Source: Strigomonas culicis (Eukaryota > Euglenozoa > Kinetoplastea > Trypanosomatida > Trypanosomatidae). Taken from it: DNA of 38,704 nt. Location: assembly GCA_000482145.1 (NCBI GenBank), contig AUXH01000121.1:1-38704 (forward strand), written 5' to 3'. A program made the position numbers and the translations under genes. Each line of letters starts with the position of its first letter. Position 1 is the first letter of the stretch. The notes under the pieces were generated by a model that was not told the origin of the DNA, searched no databases, and saw only the letters and a list, made by a program, of their open reading frames with translations. Shown here in pieces: positions 27,514 to 36,733 of the stretch.

Positions 27514-29508
27514 CTAGCACTCCACCTCTGCATTTCTCCTCCGCCGGTGCGACCAACGAAGAACCTCCACCTCATCGCTGTCGAGGTCTACGTCGCGCGG
27601 GCTGCTGACCCACGCCGCGGTCGAGAGCCAGTCGCCGCCAAAGAGGAGCTGCGGGTCTACCTTGGGCAGCTCCGGCAGCGGTGGGCCGCTCATCTCCGGC
27701 TGCGGGAACCGGTAGCGCATCGCCAGTGCTGTTGTCGCCTTGGGCAGCGTCCTACTTGAGGTCGTCGAGACCGCCGCCGGCTGTTTGCGCGCGGCGTCGG
27801 ACGGCAAGAGAGCGTCGGGCACCGCGGCCTGCCGAGGGGGGTCCGCCACCGGCAGCAGCGGATAGCGCGGCTCCCCCCGAGTGAAGGGACACCCTTGTTG
27901 CGTAGGCGTCTTTTTCGCGGCTGACCGCTGCGGCGCGGGGTCCGCCCGCATACTGCAGAAGTGGCGTAAGAAGCTCTGGACACTCCGCAGGCCGTCGACG
28001 ACGGCAAAGCGCCGCCCCTTCCCCCCTCCGTACGCCTGCGCCTCCTCCGCTTCAGAGCCACTGTCCGTGCTGCTGTGATAGTCCCTCCCCGTCCTATATG
28101 CCCTCTCCTGTCTCTTCTCGTCTGTCTGCTTGCCATTGGGGCCGCGCGTCCGGTCCGCCGTCACCCCACGCGGCACCGCGCTGCTGGGGATGAAGCTGGA
28201 GGAGTCGCACAGGATGGGGCCCGACGTGTCCAGCTCCGACGGGCTCTGCGACATCGGATCGGGTGCCGCTCCAGTCGGCTCGTGGTCCATCTCTTTCGCG
28301 ATGGCAGTGAAGTTGCCGGGAAACAGAGAGTGCGTGCGGCGCAGCCCCTGCCCACCGGCCGCCTCGCGGGAGAAGGGAGACTTCTGCTTCGCCTCCGTCT
28401 GCTCCACCTGTCTGCTGTCTCTGACGGGCGATAGCATGCACGCGATGGGGCCCTCCAGGTTGGCCCCGTCGCTCTTCTCCGAGTACGGCATCGTCGTGGT
28501 AATCGCACCAGCCCTTGGCGGGTTGACACTGCAGGAGGTGGTCGATGCCGAGTCCGACATTGTGGACTCCGACGTGGAACTATCCCACTGCAGCCTGTAC
28601 TGTTCCAGTGCCGTGCTGCAGCCGTGGTTGAACACGGGCAGTGTCAGCGGCACGCCAGGACGCTGATTCAGCTCGTTACACCTCTTCAAGCGCTTCGCCG
28701 CTTCCTTCCCCTCCACACGCGCGCACGCACTGCTGTCCGTCGTGGCGTCGCTACACATGGAGGAGTCCGGAGAGGACGCTTCCGCCGGGAATTTGTACAC
28801 TGCATCCGGGGTCAGCAACAGCCGCGGGGCTGCCGCAGCGGGCTGGGCCGCCAGGCGCGCGACGCGGCCGGTGAGGCTGCCGCTGCGGAGCAGCTGGCCG
28901 CACGCCGCGGACACGCGCAAGCGGCCGCCCCGCGCGCCTGCCGCCGCCACGCTGCTCCCCCTGCTGCGGCCGGCGAGCGGGTCGCGCCGGGCACCGCCCT
29001 CCAGGCCAACGGAAGACACCCGTCGATTCGCATTCCGGTAGGCCATATTACGGTAGCTGTCGATGCGGCTGTTCAGTCGGCTGGCGCCACCGCGCAGCGG
29101 CAGCGCGCCCCCTGTGAGGCTGCAGGGCGCCGTGGACACGGCTTCGCCAGTCCTCGCGAGGGACAGGCGCTTCTGTCGCTGTGCTGCCGCGATGTTCGGT
29201 GTCCGCGCGCCCACGGGGAGTGGGTACACGTCATCCGCTGGTGCGGCACCGGCGCCGTCCACACCCAGTGGGGCACTCGAGTGTGTCTGCGCATCCATCT
29301 CCGTCTCCAACAAAAAGCTCGGCCAGTCGCATAAGAATAAGCACGGTGGGCTCTCCTCCTCCGCTGGCTCTACCGTGTCAGCAAAGAAGTTGGTCTCATA
29401 AGACGAGCCACTGCCAATGTAACTGTTTCCTTGGCTCGTGTCTGTAAGTCTGCACTCGGTCCCCGACTTGGACACGTCTATAGCTCTGTTGACAGTGAAA
29501 AGGGACAT
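27514..29508 (-). CDS. Tandem family member 10, with an Arg/Ala/Gly-rich insert
   Basis: 664 residues from ATG 29506-29508. The frame is open eight codons further upstream, but the family start is clear. Order: MSLFTVNRAIDVSKSGTEC, LTDTSQGNSYIGSGSS; LGVDGAGAA with YPLPVGARTPNIAAAQRQKRLSLA; an Arg/Ala/Gly-rich stretch near 28840-29030 not seen in other copies; VPLTLPVFNHGCSTALE; LRRTHSLFPGNFTAIAKEMDHE; ELDTSGPILCDSSSF; VVDGLRSVQSFLRHFCSM; and the C-terminal signature at about 598-645 (RYRFPQP, KVDPQLLFGGDWL, AAWVSSPRDVDLDSDE), with a basic SHRRRR end. The insert is strikingly basic and low in Ser compared with the rest. No signal peptide, membrane helix or enzyme motif is seen. Function unknown. 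Confidence 0.87.
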   Translation of the reverse strand: MSLFTVNRAIDVSKSGTECRLTDTSQGNSYIGSGSSYETNFFADTVEPAEEESPPCLFLCDWPSFLLETEMDAQTHSSAPLGVDGAGAAPADDVYPLPVGARTPNIAAAQRQKRLSLARTGEAVSTAPCSLTGGALPLRGGASRLNSRIDSYRNMAYRNANRRVSSVGLEGGARRDPLAGRSRGSSVAAAGARGGRLRVSAACGQLLRSGSLTGRVARLAAQPAAAAPRLLLTPDAVYKFPAEASSPDSSMCSDATTDSSACARVEGKEAAKRLKRCNELNQRPGVPLTLPVFNHGCSTALEQYRLQWDSSTSESTMSDSASTTSCSVNPPRAGAITTTMPYSEKSDGANLEGPIACMLSPVRDSRQVEQTEAKQKSPFSREAAGGQGLRRTHSLFPGNFTAIAKEMDHEPTGAAPDPMSQSPSELDTSGPILCDSSSFIPSSAVPRGVTADRTRGPNGKQTDEKRQERAYRTGRDYHSSTDSGSEAEEAQAYGGGKGRRFAVVDGLRSVQSFLRHFCSMRADPAPQRSAAKKTPTQQGCPFTRGEPRYPLLPVADPPRQAAVPDALLPSDAARKQPAAVSTTSSRTLPKATTALAMRYRFPQPEMSGPPLPELPKVDPQLLFGGDWLSTAAWVSSPRDVDLDSDEVEVLRWSHRRRRNAEVEC

Positions 29509-30497
29509 GGAAATTCCACAAAGAGAAAACACTCAAAACAAAAGGATGATGATAAAATATAAACAAATGAATAGCTATATAAAAAAGTGATGATCACTCT
29601 TACTCAGTGCAAAAGGTAAAATCGAAAAGAAAGCGGTGAAAAGAAACTAATCGTAGAAATATATAACAAAAAAAAAACGTTATGTGTTATAATTAACTCG
29701 ATTTCAGAAGAGAAAAGAAGAAGAAAAGAAAAAAGGAGAAAAAAACGTACACAAAGGAAAGCTGAAGAAGAAGAGCGATAGGTGGAAAAAAAGAACAACG
29801 TGCTCCTGGTTTTCATGTACAACACTACGTATCACAGCAGACATGCGAATAAGCGGACTCTATGAAGGATCACACAATTCTGAAACACAAAAAAAAAGGA
29901 TTGCCTACGCAAGAGAGAGAGCGAGAGAAGAACTAATCGCTTTAAAAAACTAAATAATAAAATGGAAACAAATATATGTGAAAAAAGGCTAAAAATACAA
30001 AACAGTTTTGAAGCACGCCAATAAAGCTCAAGAATGATTAAGAGATACCAATAATAAAGGAAATAAAAGAAATAATACGGATTCCACTGTTGAGCTCAGG
30101 ACTGCGAAGCGAGTGGTAAACACTCAGAAAATAATAGTAATAATCCCTGAAAAGAAAAGTGGAAAAAACGAGTGTCCGTATGTACACATACATCCATCAA
30201 ACACAGCACGCGAAACATTACATACACTAAATCGTGATGACGAGTAGTATTACAGAATTTGAAATCATGAAGGTACATACTGCAAAACAAACAGGTAATA
30301 CATTAAAACTGAAAAGAAAATAATAAAAAAAAGCCAAAAACAGGGTATATGGATCGAACCAGACATTGTTTGTCATTTTTGCGCAGGGTGGAAATCCGGC
30401 AACACTTCTTAAGTCATCATTCGATTTCATCAAAAATAAAAAGTAAAAGAAACAGAGTAGCAATACTAAAAGATAACAAAAGGGAAGAAGAAGAGAG
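29509..30497. other. Intergenic region between genes 11 and 10
   Basis: An IR-1 trace lies at about 29588-29640 (tgatcactcttactcagtgc). An IR-2 trace lies at about 29815-29885 (gactctatgaaggatcacac). IR-3 is clear at about 30183-30283 (gcacgcgaaacattacatac, gacgagtagtattacagaat). The modules are more diverged than between genes 5 and 9. No gene is seen. Confidence 0.5.
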
Positions 30498-32504
30498 CTA
30501 ATAGTCCATGTTTTGCATGAACAATACTATGACATTAGCCCTCCTCTTGGAAATCCTTGAGTTACGATGTGGGGTACCGCGATCGCAGACCTCGCCCGCA
30601 CCCCATGTACCATCCTCTAGTATTTCCTCATCGCTATCCGGCACCAGGTCGACGGGGTCTGTCAGGACGTCAACGCCCTTGTCCAGTCCTGGTCGGAGGG
30701 TGGCACGGATATACGGCCGGTCCACTTTTGGCAGCTCCGGCTGAGGGGGCGCGTAGAGCCTCGCCCGCGCGGTGCCCTCCCCCCGCGAGGCTGTGATCGC
30801 GTCGACGGTGTCCGCTGCCAGCCGCAGAAGACGGGAGTCGGACGGCAGAGGGCTGCTGACCTCCGCCGGCGGTGGCGGCGAGCTCTCCTCCAAAACAGTG
30901 GTGACAAGCCGCTGGTGCGCCGGGATGTACCTTCGGTCAGGGGTCTGATGAGTGGCGCCCGCAGAGAAGCTGTTCACGTTCTGTAACAGACTCCCACTAT
31001 TCAACGAGATGGCCGACAATATGTCGGAAGTGGACAAGGGCTGTTCCCTTTCCCTCACACCTTCACGTGCATCCTCACCATCGCCGTCACAGTCTGTGAA
31101 TTCTTCTTTGCTGTCGTCTGAGTGGAAGGTTTCGCTTTCCACCATTTCATGCAGCAGTGTGTCATCGAAAAGAACCGTAGAAGGGTCGCACGTGAGGGGA
31201 TCCGTCGTGTCCGGCGTCGCAAGGCTCGGCGCCACCGGATTAATTGTGGTCACATTCGTCTCATCCGCATTCTTCATGAAATAATCAGACAGCATTGAAG
31301 AGCTCTGCTGCAGCTCCAGCGCTCCCAGTACATCACACTGAAGAGGAGGCATCTGCTCCGTGACGGTGTGGTCCACCATCCGACCACCTCCACCTCTCTC
31401 CCTCCTCAGGTCCTCACAGTTGTCCCCCGCACCTTCGCGGTTGTGCTCTCTGTTGGTATCACCCACCTTCTTGCCGTCCGCGTCGCAGTTCAGCCACCGC
31501 GCCAACAGCCCTTCAAAATTCATCCCCTCCTCCTTCACCTCCGGGCGCGGCACCCTCGCCGCCTCAGACCTAAACGTGGCGGGGCGGTCGTCGCGGGTGC
31601 CCCTCCCCGCCTGCGGCGCCTTTCCATCCGCAGCCGTGCTGCTGTCCTTCGTGGCGCCACTGAAAATGGAAAACGCAAAAGTTGGCTCTTCCCCCGAGAA
31701 CATGTACTCTCCTGGTGCCCTCAGCAAAGGCTGCGCAGCTCCGCTAGTGGCACTGACCTCGCCGGCAGGCGTGTCAGCCGTAGCGTCTTTCGGGGGGCTG
31801 GTGGTGCGGCCACGGAGCAGCTCGCTGTCGCCTGTGAAGGAGACGCGTCGTGAGCTTCTCCTACTGCTGCTAGGTCTGGACGTCGTCGACATCACGTCGG
31901 TGGAGCTGCAAGTGCTGTCGTTCGCAGGGTCCGTTGAGCTCTTCGAGAGTGGCAGAGCGGCTTTCTCCATTGGTGAGAAGGCGCTGTTCGCGTCCATAGA
32001 GTGGCTCCATGTACCCCCCGCAAGTACCTTAGTATCTGCTTTCCGCTCCGCATAGCTGTACGTCCCCCGCCGGTGGATCATGATGGGGCTGCTCGGTTGA
32101 GAGGCGCCGCCGTGAAGAGGCGGCAATCTCCCCTTTGGGCTGCTCGGCACCAGGGGTGCGGCACCGCCCGATGTCGCGAGAGACAGACGCTTCTGCGGCA
32201 GCGCCGTTGTCTGGGCCGTTTTATCCGTGTCCACGGGGGATCTGGTTGCGTCCCCCCCCGCGGCACTGGCGCCGCTCATCTTCAGTCTGTCACTGGAGTG
32301 CCGCGTCGCGTCCGCTTCGAAGGGCGGTATGCAGCTCACCTTGTCATTGCGGAATGGTCGTGGTCGTTTCTTCGCCCTTGCCGGCCGTACGGTAGCAGCA
32401 AGGGAGCTTCTTTCGGGACTGGTTCCTTGGCTACTTTCCGTCAAGTGCCCTTCGCTCTCCGAGTTGCACACATCCACAGCTCCATCCCCGCAAGAAAGCG
32501 GCAT
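30498..32504 (-). CDS. Tandem family member 11, with an alternative C-terminal end
   Basis: Intact 668-residue ORF with ATG at 32502-32504. The N-terminal motif is present but worn (MPLSCGDGAVDVCNSESEG, HLTESSQGTS), and PLPVGALTP is replaced by a diverged segment before LPQKRLSLA. From GASQPSSPIMIHRRGTYSYA onward it follows gene 9. The central module is much changed (LELQQSSSMLSDYFMKNADE). The C-terminus does not carry APWVxSPRDVD. After PQPELPKVD it has VDVLTDPVDLVPDSDEE, matching FTGPVDLVSDGGEQTEE of gene 9, and then a basic SKRRA segment. Genes 9 and 11 thus form a subtype with a different C-terminal end. Function unknown. Confidence 0.85.
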   Translation of the reverse strand: MPLSCGDGAVDVCNSESEGHLTESSQGTSPERSSLAATVRPARAKKRPRPFRNDKVSCIPPFEADATRHSSDRLKMSGASAAGGDATRSPVDTDKTAQTTALPQKRLSLATSGGAAPLVPSSPKGRLPPLHGGASQPSSPIMIHRRGTYSYAERKADTKVLAGGTWSHSMDANSAFSPMEKAALPLSKSSTDPANDSTCSSTDVMSTTSRPSSSRRSSRRVSFTGDSELLRGRTTSPPKDATADTPAGEVSATSGAAQPLLRAPGEYMFSGEEPTFAFSIFSGATKDSSTAADGKAPQAGRGTRDDRPATFRSEAARVPRPEVKEEGMNFEGLLARWLNCDADGKKVGDTNREHNREGAGDNCEDLRRERGGGGRMVDHTVTEQMPPLQCDVLGALELQQSSSMLSDYFMKNADETNVTTINPVAPSLATPDTTDPLTCDPSTVLFDDTLLHEMVESETFHSDDSKEEFTDCDGDGEDAREGVREREQPLSTSDILSAISLNSGSLLQNVNSFSAGATHQTPDRRYIPAHQRLVTTVLEESSPPPPAEVSSPLPSDSRLLRLAADTVDAITASRGEGTARARLYAPPQPELPKVDRPYIRATLRPGLDKGVDVLTDPVDLVPDSDEEILEDGTWGAGEVCDRGTPHRNSRISKRRANVIVLFMQNMDY
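31762..32105 (-). repeat. Block shared with gene 9 (copy in gene 11)
   Basis: Partner of 25434-25777. Positions 31904-32105 are identical over 202 bp to 25576-25777. Similarity falls off sharply after 32105. Confidence 0.9.
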
Positions 32505-33410
32505 GGCAGTCGCACAAGAGAGATATGATTCTTCAAAACGAAATTACAAAAGGAAAAATAAATAAACAAAAAAAAAAGTAGAAAAAGAAAACGTAATAAA
32601 CAAAGAAAAAAGAAGGGTTGTACTAAATAGTTCTGACCACTGTTACTATGTGGACAACGTTTAATCCAAGATAAATCGTAGAAAAAGAAACGTTCCTGTT
32701 GCAAACGATATTCTTTCTTTTTTGTAATTCGAACAGTACAATGTAATGATTCGCAACAAAACAAAAATGATGCCTACAAGAAATAGATGAATGAAAGGGT
32801 AAGAGAAAAGTACCGGGAAAAAGAGAAATAATAAATATAGTAATAAAAAACTGAAAGAGGAAGAGAGAGAAGAATAAGAGTAGAGAGGTTTTTTTGTTCT
32901 GTAGTCAAGTGCATGAAAATAAAAATGAAGATCAAACTCGCACAATTGTACACCGCCGGATCGTTCAACAAACGACCATGTTTGCTTTTATAGTGCTGAA
33001 GAACGAGGAGTAAAAAGGTGAAATTATTATTAAAAAAAAACAATTTGCACATATACGTCTGCAATGAAGTAAAAAAAAACGGGGACCAAAAAAAGTATAA
33101 ACTGCATACATGTATGTGAATGCAATACAAGTAGTTGCAGTTTTCATTATTACATAAACATTAGTTGTTTATATTTAAGTGCATTCATAAACAAAAACAA
33201 AAACACGCATCATGGGGAACAAGCAAAGAAAAAAAAAGAGGAAACACACAAAAAAAAAGAGGGGAAAACAGTCACAATGAAACAAGCAAGATAGTGTTGC
33301 TACGAAGCATAGGTACTCAAAAAAGAAAAACACTAATAACTAAATATGCAATATTTCTTTCTTTATATGTTTGTTTGTTTTATATTAATCCACCGTCCTG
33401 TTTGAACGTA
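32505..33410. other. Intergenic region between genes 12 and 11
   Basis: An IR-1 trace lies at about 32627-32690 (gaccactgttactatgtgga). IR-2, IR-3 and IR-4 are not recognisable. The rest is A-rich, with low-complexity Phe/Tyr ORFs on the minus strand that I do not accept as genes. This spacer marks the edge of the tandem unit. Confidence 0.5.
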
Positions 33411-36269
33411 TTAAGCCACAGATACCATGGTCGGCGGTGTGGGACTTGCGACGCTTGCATCGTCCACATCGCTGTCATCGCTCGGCGAGTCCACCCACGC
33501 CACCGTCCGTAGATCGAATCCGAACGCGGCGACGGACAGTTGGTACGCCTCCTCGCCCTGCCAGATGGGCGGGGACAGCGGAGACCCGCTCAGGTCCGGC
33601 TGCGGGTGCCAGTAGCGGTGACGGAAATCGCACACCTTCCGCGGCGGCTTCTTCACCTTGCCGCCGCGGCCCTTGAAGATCCTCCGCGAGATGGTGTTGG
33701 TGCGGCCTGCGGCGTTGCGGCCATGCGATGATTCGTGGAGAGAGGCACGCGGCACCGTCAGAGGGCCGCTCTTGCCGCCCTGCGGGGCCTCGTACTCCAC
33801 GGCGCCGATGCCAGCACTCGGCGCGCCATCTGTCTCACCGAACGGCGCCGCGGCGGACTGCATATCGTAGACGGAGGAGGCTCTGTCCCCCATGCTGTAG
33901 CTGCTCGCCATGCTGCAGCTGGAGTACAGCCCATGCGCCGACGCCGTGACGCTCGCGTAGGAAAATGAGCTGCCCCTCTGCCAGGCCGTCGGCCGCTCCA
34001 CGCGCACGTTGAAATCCTCAAAAAAGGAGACACCGCCCTGCAGCAGGCTGCGCGTCGGTGTGAGAAGGCGGTGCCCATCCGCGTCGTAGACGGAGGTGGT
34101 GTCCGCCAAGGACTTCTCCACGTGCGACGGCTCCACCGTCTTCGCCTCCATCACCATCTTTTTCCCCTTGGCCTTGCCCTCCTTCTTCGGGGCGGCTGGC
34201 TTCGCGCTCGGCGCGTCGTGGCCCGTCCGCTGCTGCTCGTGCAGCTTCGCGTCGTACGGCGTGGCGTAGGCCCACTGTGCGTCCGTCATGCTGCCGTAGC
34301 GCGCCGCCGCGAACTGTGCGTCCGCCTGGCTGTACTGCGACCCGGCGCGGCTGAGGTTCGCATCCGCAATGAAGCTGCCGATATCGCCGACGGTGATGAT
34401 CGCGGAGAGCTCCTGCTGCGGGCTTGCGTCGCCGGCCGCGGACCGCCCCCCGCCGGGCGGACACGGCAGCTCCGACAGCACGCCGCTCTCGTAGAAGAAG
34501 GAGGAGCGCTGCTTGCTCTTGTACGCGCGCGCCACGGAGGCCGGCCCGCGCCGCACCTGGTGGCCGAGGCCGCCGGTATCCGGCGAGAGCAGCGGCGACG
34601 CGAGGGTGTACTTCGCACCCTCCCCCATCGAGATGCCCAGCACAGAGAAGGATTGATGCGCGTCCCGCCGCGGGTTGCCGCCGCGTGGCGTGAGTCCGAG
34701 CACCCCCGACGCGAGCGCCACCGTCCGCGCGGAGACGTGGGGGCTGCTGCACTCCATGATGCTGCTGCTCTGCGCCCCCATCGCGCTCGGCAGCTCCGCC
34801 ACGCTCGTCAGCGCCAGCGCGGACAGGCCTCGCCGCGACGCGCCCGCCGCCGCCGCCTCCGGCCCGCTCCTCGCCGTGGCGCCGGGGGCCGGGCTGCGAG
34901 GCGGCGCCTTCGACGGCCCCGAGCCGTCGGTGCCCGCCGACGGCGTCTCCTCCCACAAGCGCGGGGGGACGGCCGAGGCGCGGAACCACGCGTAGGAGCC
35001 CTCCAGGCCGCCGGGCGGCACCAGCAGCCGCGGCTGCGGCGACGCGCCGAGGTCCGGCTTGGACTCGAGCAGCGGCCGCGGGAGGGCCCCGGCGGCCTGC
35101 CGCTGCGGCAGCGCGGGGGAGGCGCTGCCGAGCGGCGCCTGCGGCTCGGCCGCCTCGCTGTCCGACGACAGACTCATGTCGCTGTCGTCGTCGCTGGAGG
35201 TGCCGCTGGTCGTGGACTCGGCGGTGCTGTGGTCGTCGCGCGGCGCGCCGCCCATCGGGCCCGCCGCCGTGGCGTGCGCCGGGTCAGGCAGCAGCCCGGA
35301 GTTGGCCGGCACGGCGAAGGTGGACAGCCGGAACGGGGCCGGCCCCGGGGCCTGGAGTGTCAGCGCGCTGGTGCTGACGCTCTCCATCAGCGTCAGCGAC
35401 TTGACGTCCTTCAGCTCCGCCGCCGGGGCGGCCGCCGGCGCCTCCTCCGGCAGCTCCTTCGGCTGCGGCGCCTGCGGCGCGTGGCCGCGCGCCGACACGA
35501 GGGACCGCTGCCGCGCCGTCACCACCAGCGGCCGCTGCGGCGCGGAGGCGGTGGCGGACGACCGGTCGGCCTCGTGGGAGAGGGTCTCCGGCGAGGTGAG
35601 GCGGCCCCCGCCGCCCGCGCGGTGGAAGGCCACGGTGGCCTCGCGCACCAGAGGCGTGGCCGGGGCGGAGGTCTCCGCCGGCGCGGGCAGCCCCACGTCC
35701 TTCGTCTCGGACAGCCGCTTCATGGGGTCGGCGGTGGGCTCCGCGGCGGCGCGGCCGGCGGCCAGGACGTAGTCCCTCATGCGCGCGGCCGGCCCCGCCG
35801 AGGGGGGTGGCGGCGACACGGTGCGCAAGCGCTGCCGCGCCGCACTCGCGACGTCCACGCGCGCCGCCGAGGCCGCCACGCCGGGCAGCGACTGGTGCCG
35901 CAGGTGGCGCTGGGCGGACGTGGGGTCGGCCACGTAGGGCCCGTCCTCCATCCCCTCCTCCGCCGCGGCCGTTTTGTAGATCGCATAGGTGCTGGGCACG
36001 TAGCTGAAGCTGGCACCCGCCCTGCTGGCGGCGACATCGCCTTTCCGGGTGCACACAGCCGGGTGGCGGACGCTGCCGGCCTGCGTGGAGACCTCCTCCG
36101 CGTCACTCAAGTGCGGGCAGGACGGTCCGCAGGAGTCGTTGGTGGTGGCACTCCCCGTCTCCTGACCGGACAGCCGTCGGCGCTGCTCTGCTTTGGGGGA
36201 GAGCGGCGCTACGGCCGCGCCGGCGATGGAGACGAGCGCATTATCGATGCGCGCGCCTGCAGTGCTCAT
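33411..36269 (-). CDS. Gene 12, large divergent protein with a family-like C-terminus
   Basis: Intact 952-residue ORF with ATG at 36267-36269. It is much more GC-rich than the array genes and lacks their N-terminal and central motifs. Most of it is Ala/Ser/Pro/Gly-rich and probably disordered, with short acidic (DDDSDMSLSSDSE) and basic (KKEGKAKGKKMVM, GRGGKVKKPPRK) stretches. A tyrosine-punctuated region (ASSYSMGDRASSVYDMQSA) recalls the YDLQS segment of genes 1 and 3. Residues 885-952 hold RYWHPQPDLSGSPL, an FGFDL segment and AWVDSPSDDSDVDD. This aligns in order with RYxFPQP, FGxDxL and PWVxSPRDVDxD of the array. It is probably a distant founder or a divergent relative. No signal peptide or membrane helix is visible, and the function is unknown. 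Confidence 0.82.
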   Translation of the reverse strand: MSTAGARIDNALVSIAGAAVAPLSPKAEQRRRLSGQETGSATTNDSCGPSCPHLSDAEEVSTQAGSVRHPAVCTRKGDVAASRAGASFSYVPSTYAIYKTAAAEEGMEDGPYVADPTSAQRHLRHQSLPGVAASAARVDVASAARQRLRTVSPPPPSAGPAARMRDYVLAAGRAAAEPTADPMKRLSETKDVGLPAPAETSAPATPLVREATVAFHRAGGGGRLTSPETLSHEADRSSATASAPQRPLVVTARQRSLVSARGHAPQAPQPKELPEEAPAAAPAAELKDVKSLTLMESVSTSALTLQAPGPAPFRLSTFAVPANSGLLPDPAHATAAGPMGGAPRDDHSTAESTTSGTSSDDDSDMSLSSDSEAAEPQAPLGSASPALPQRQAAGALPRPLLESKPDLGASPQPRLLVPPGGLEGSYAWFRASAVPPRLWEETPSAGTDGSGPSKAPPRSPAPGATARSGPEAAAAGASRRGLSALALTSVAELPSAMGAQSSSIMECSSPHVSARTVALASGVLGLTPRGGNPRRDAHQSFSVLGISMGEGAKYTLASPLLSPDTGGLGHQVRRGPASVARAYKSKQRSSFFYESGVLSELPCPPGGGRSAAGDASPQQELSAIITVGDIGSFIADANLSRAGSQYSQADAQFAAARYGSMTDAQWAYATPYDAKLHEQQRTGHDAPSAKPAAPKKEGKAKGKKMVMEAKTVEPSHVEKSLADTTSVYDADGHRLLTPTRSLLQGGVSFFEDFNVRVERPTAWQRGSSFSYASVTASAHGLYSSCSMASSYSMGDRASSVYDMQSAAAPFGETDGAPSAGIGAVEYEAPQGGKSGPLTVPRASLHESSHGRNAAGRTNTISRRIFKGRGGKVKKPPRKVCDFRHRYWHPQPDLSGSPLSPPIWQGEEAYQLSVAAFGFDLRTVAWVDSPSDDSDVDDASVASPTPPTMVSVA

Positions 36270-36733
36270 TGCCCCGCAATGACCTAAAAGCTTACAAAAG
36301 ACTTATACAAGGAATGCTATACAACACAGTAAAAGAGCTTTTAAAAGCTAGTGGTGCTTGAACGCAGCCAAAAACAATGTTTAAAAGGAAAAAAGGAAAA
36401 AGAGAATGGAATGCAAAAAAAAAAGGTACTAGAAAAGATGGAAAAGGGGGGACAGTAAAGTGAATGAATAAAGTCAACCATGCGGCTGTTACAGTTGTTG
36501 TTTTTTGCATCGCGCCACACAATAATTATGGACAACATAAAATTTGAAGAAGGATAATTTGTTTTTATGAATATAAATATTAAAAGAAGTCACAATGAAA
36601 TTGCACATAGTAAAAGAAAACGGTAAAAAAAATGGAGAATCTATAAAGTAAGGAACATACAATCAATCAAACTCTAAATCACCGAAACAACAAACAGCAA
36701 AAAAAAAAAAATGAAGTCTACTAAAAGGAAAAG
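36270..36733. other. Intergenic region between genes 13 and 12
   Basis: About 460 bp, A/T-rich. None of the four array modules is recognisable. On the coding strand T-rich tracts lie at about 36418 and 36690-36710. No gene is seen. Confidence 0.5.

Noticed and set aside
1013..32504. Variant surface glycoprotein or mucin-like antigen family
   Set aside because: Mosaic exchange and Ser/Thr richness suggest it, but no signal peptide, cysteine pattern, membrane helix or GPI-type hydrophobic C-terminus is seen; the ends are basic.
34071..36287. 738-codon open frame on the plus strand opposite gene 12
   Set aside because: The translation is Arg/Gly/Ala/Leu-rich nonsense expected from the complement of GC-rich coding DNA, and it lies entirely antisense to an intact 952-residue ORF.
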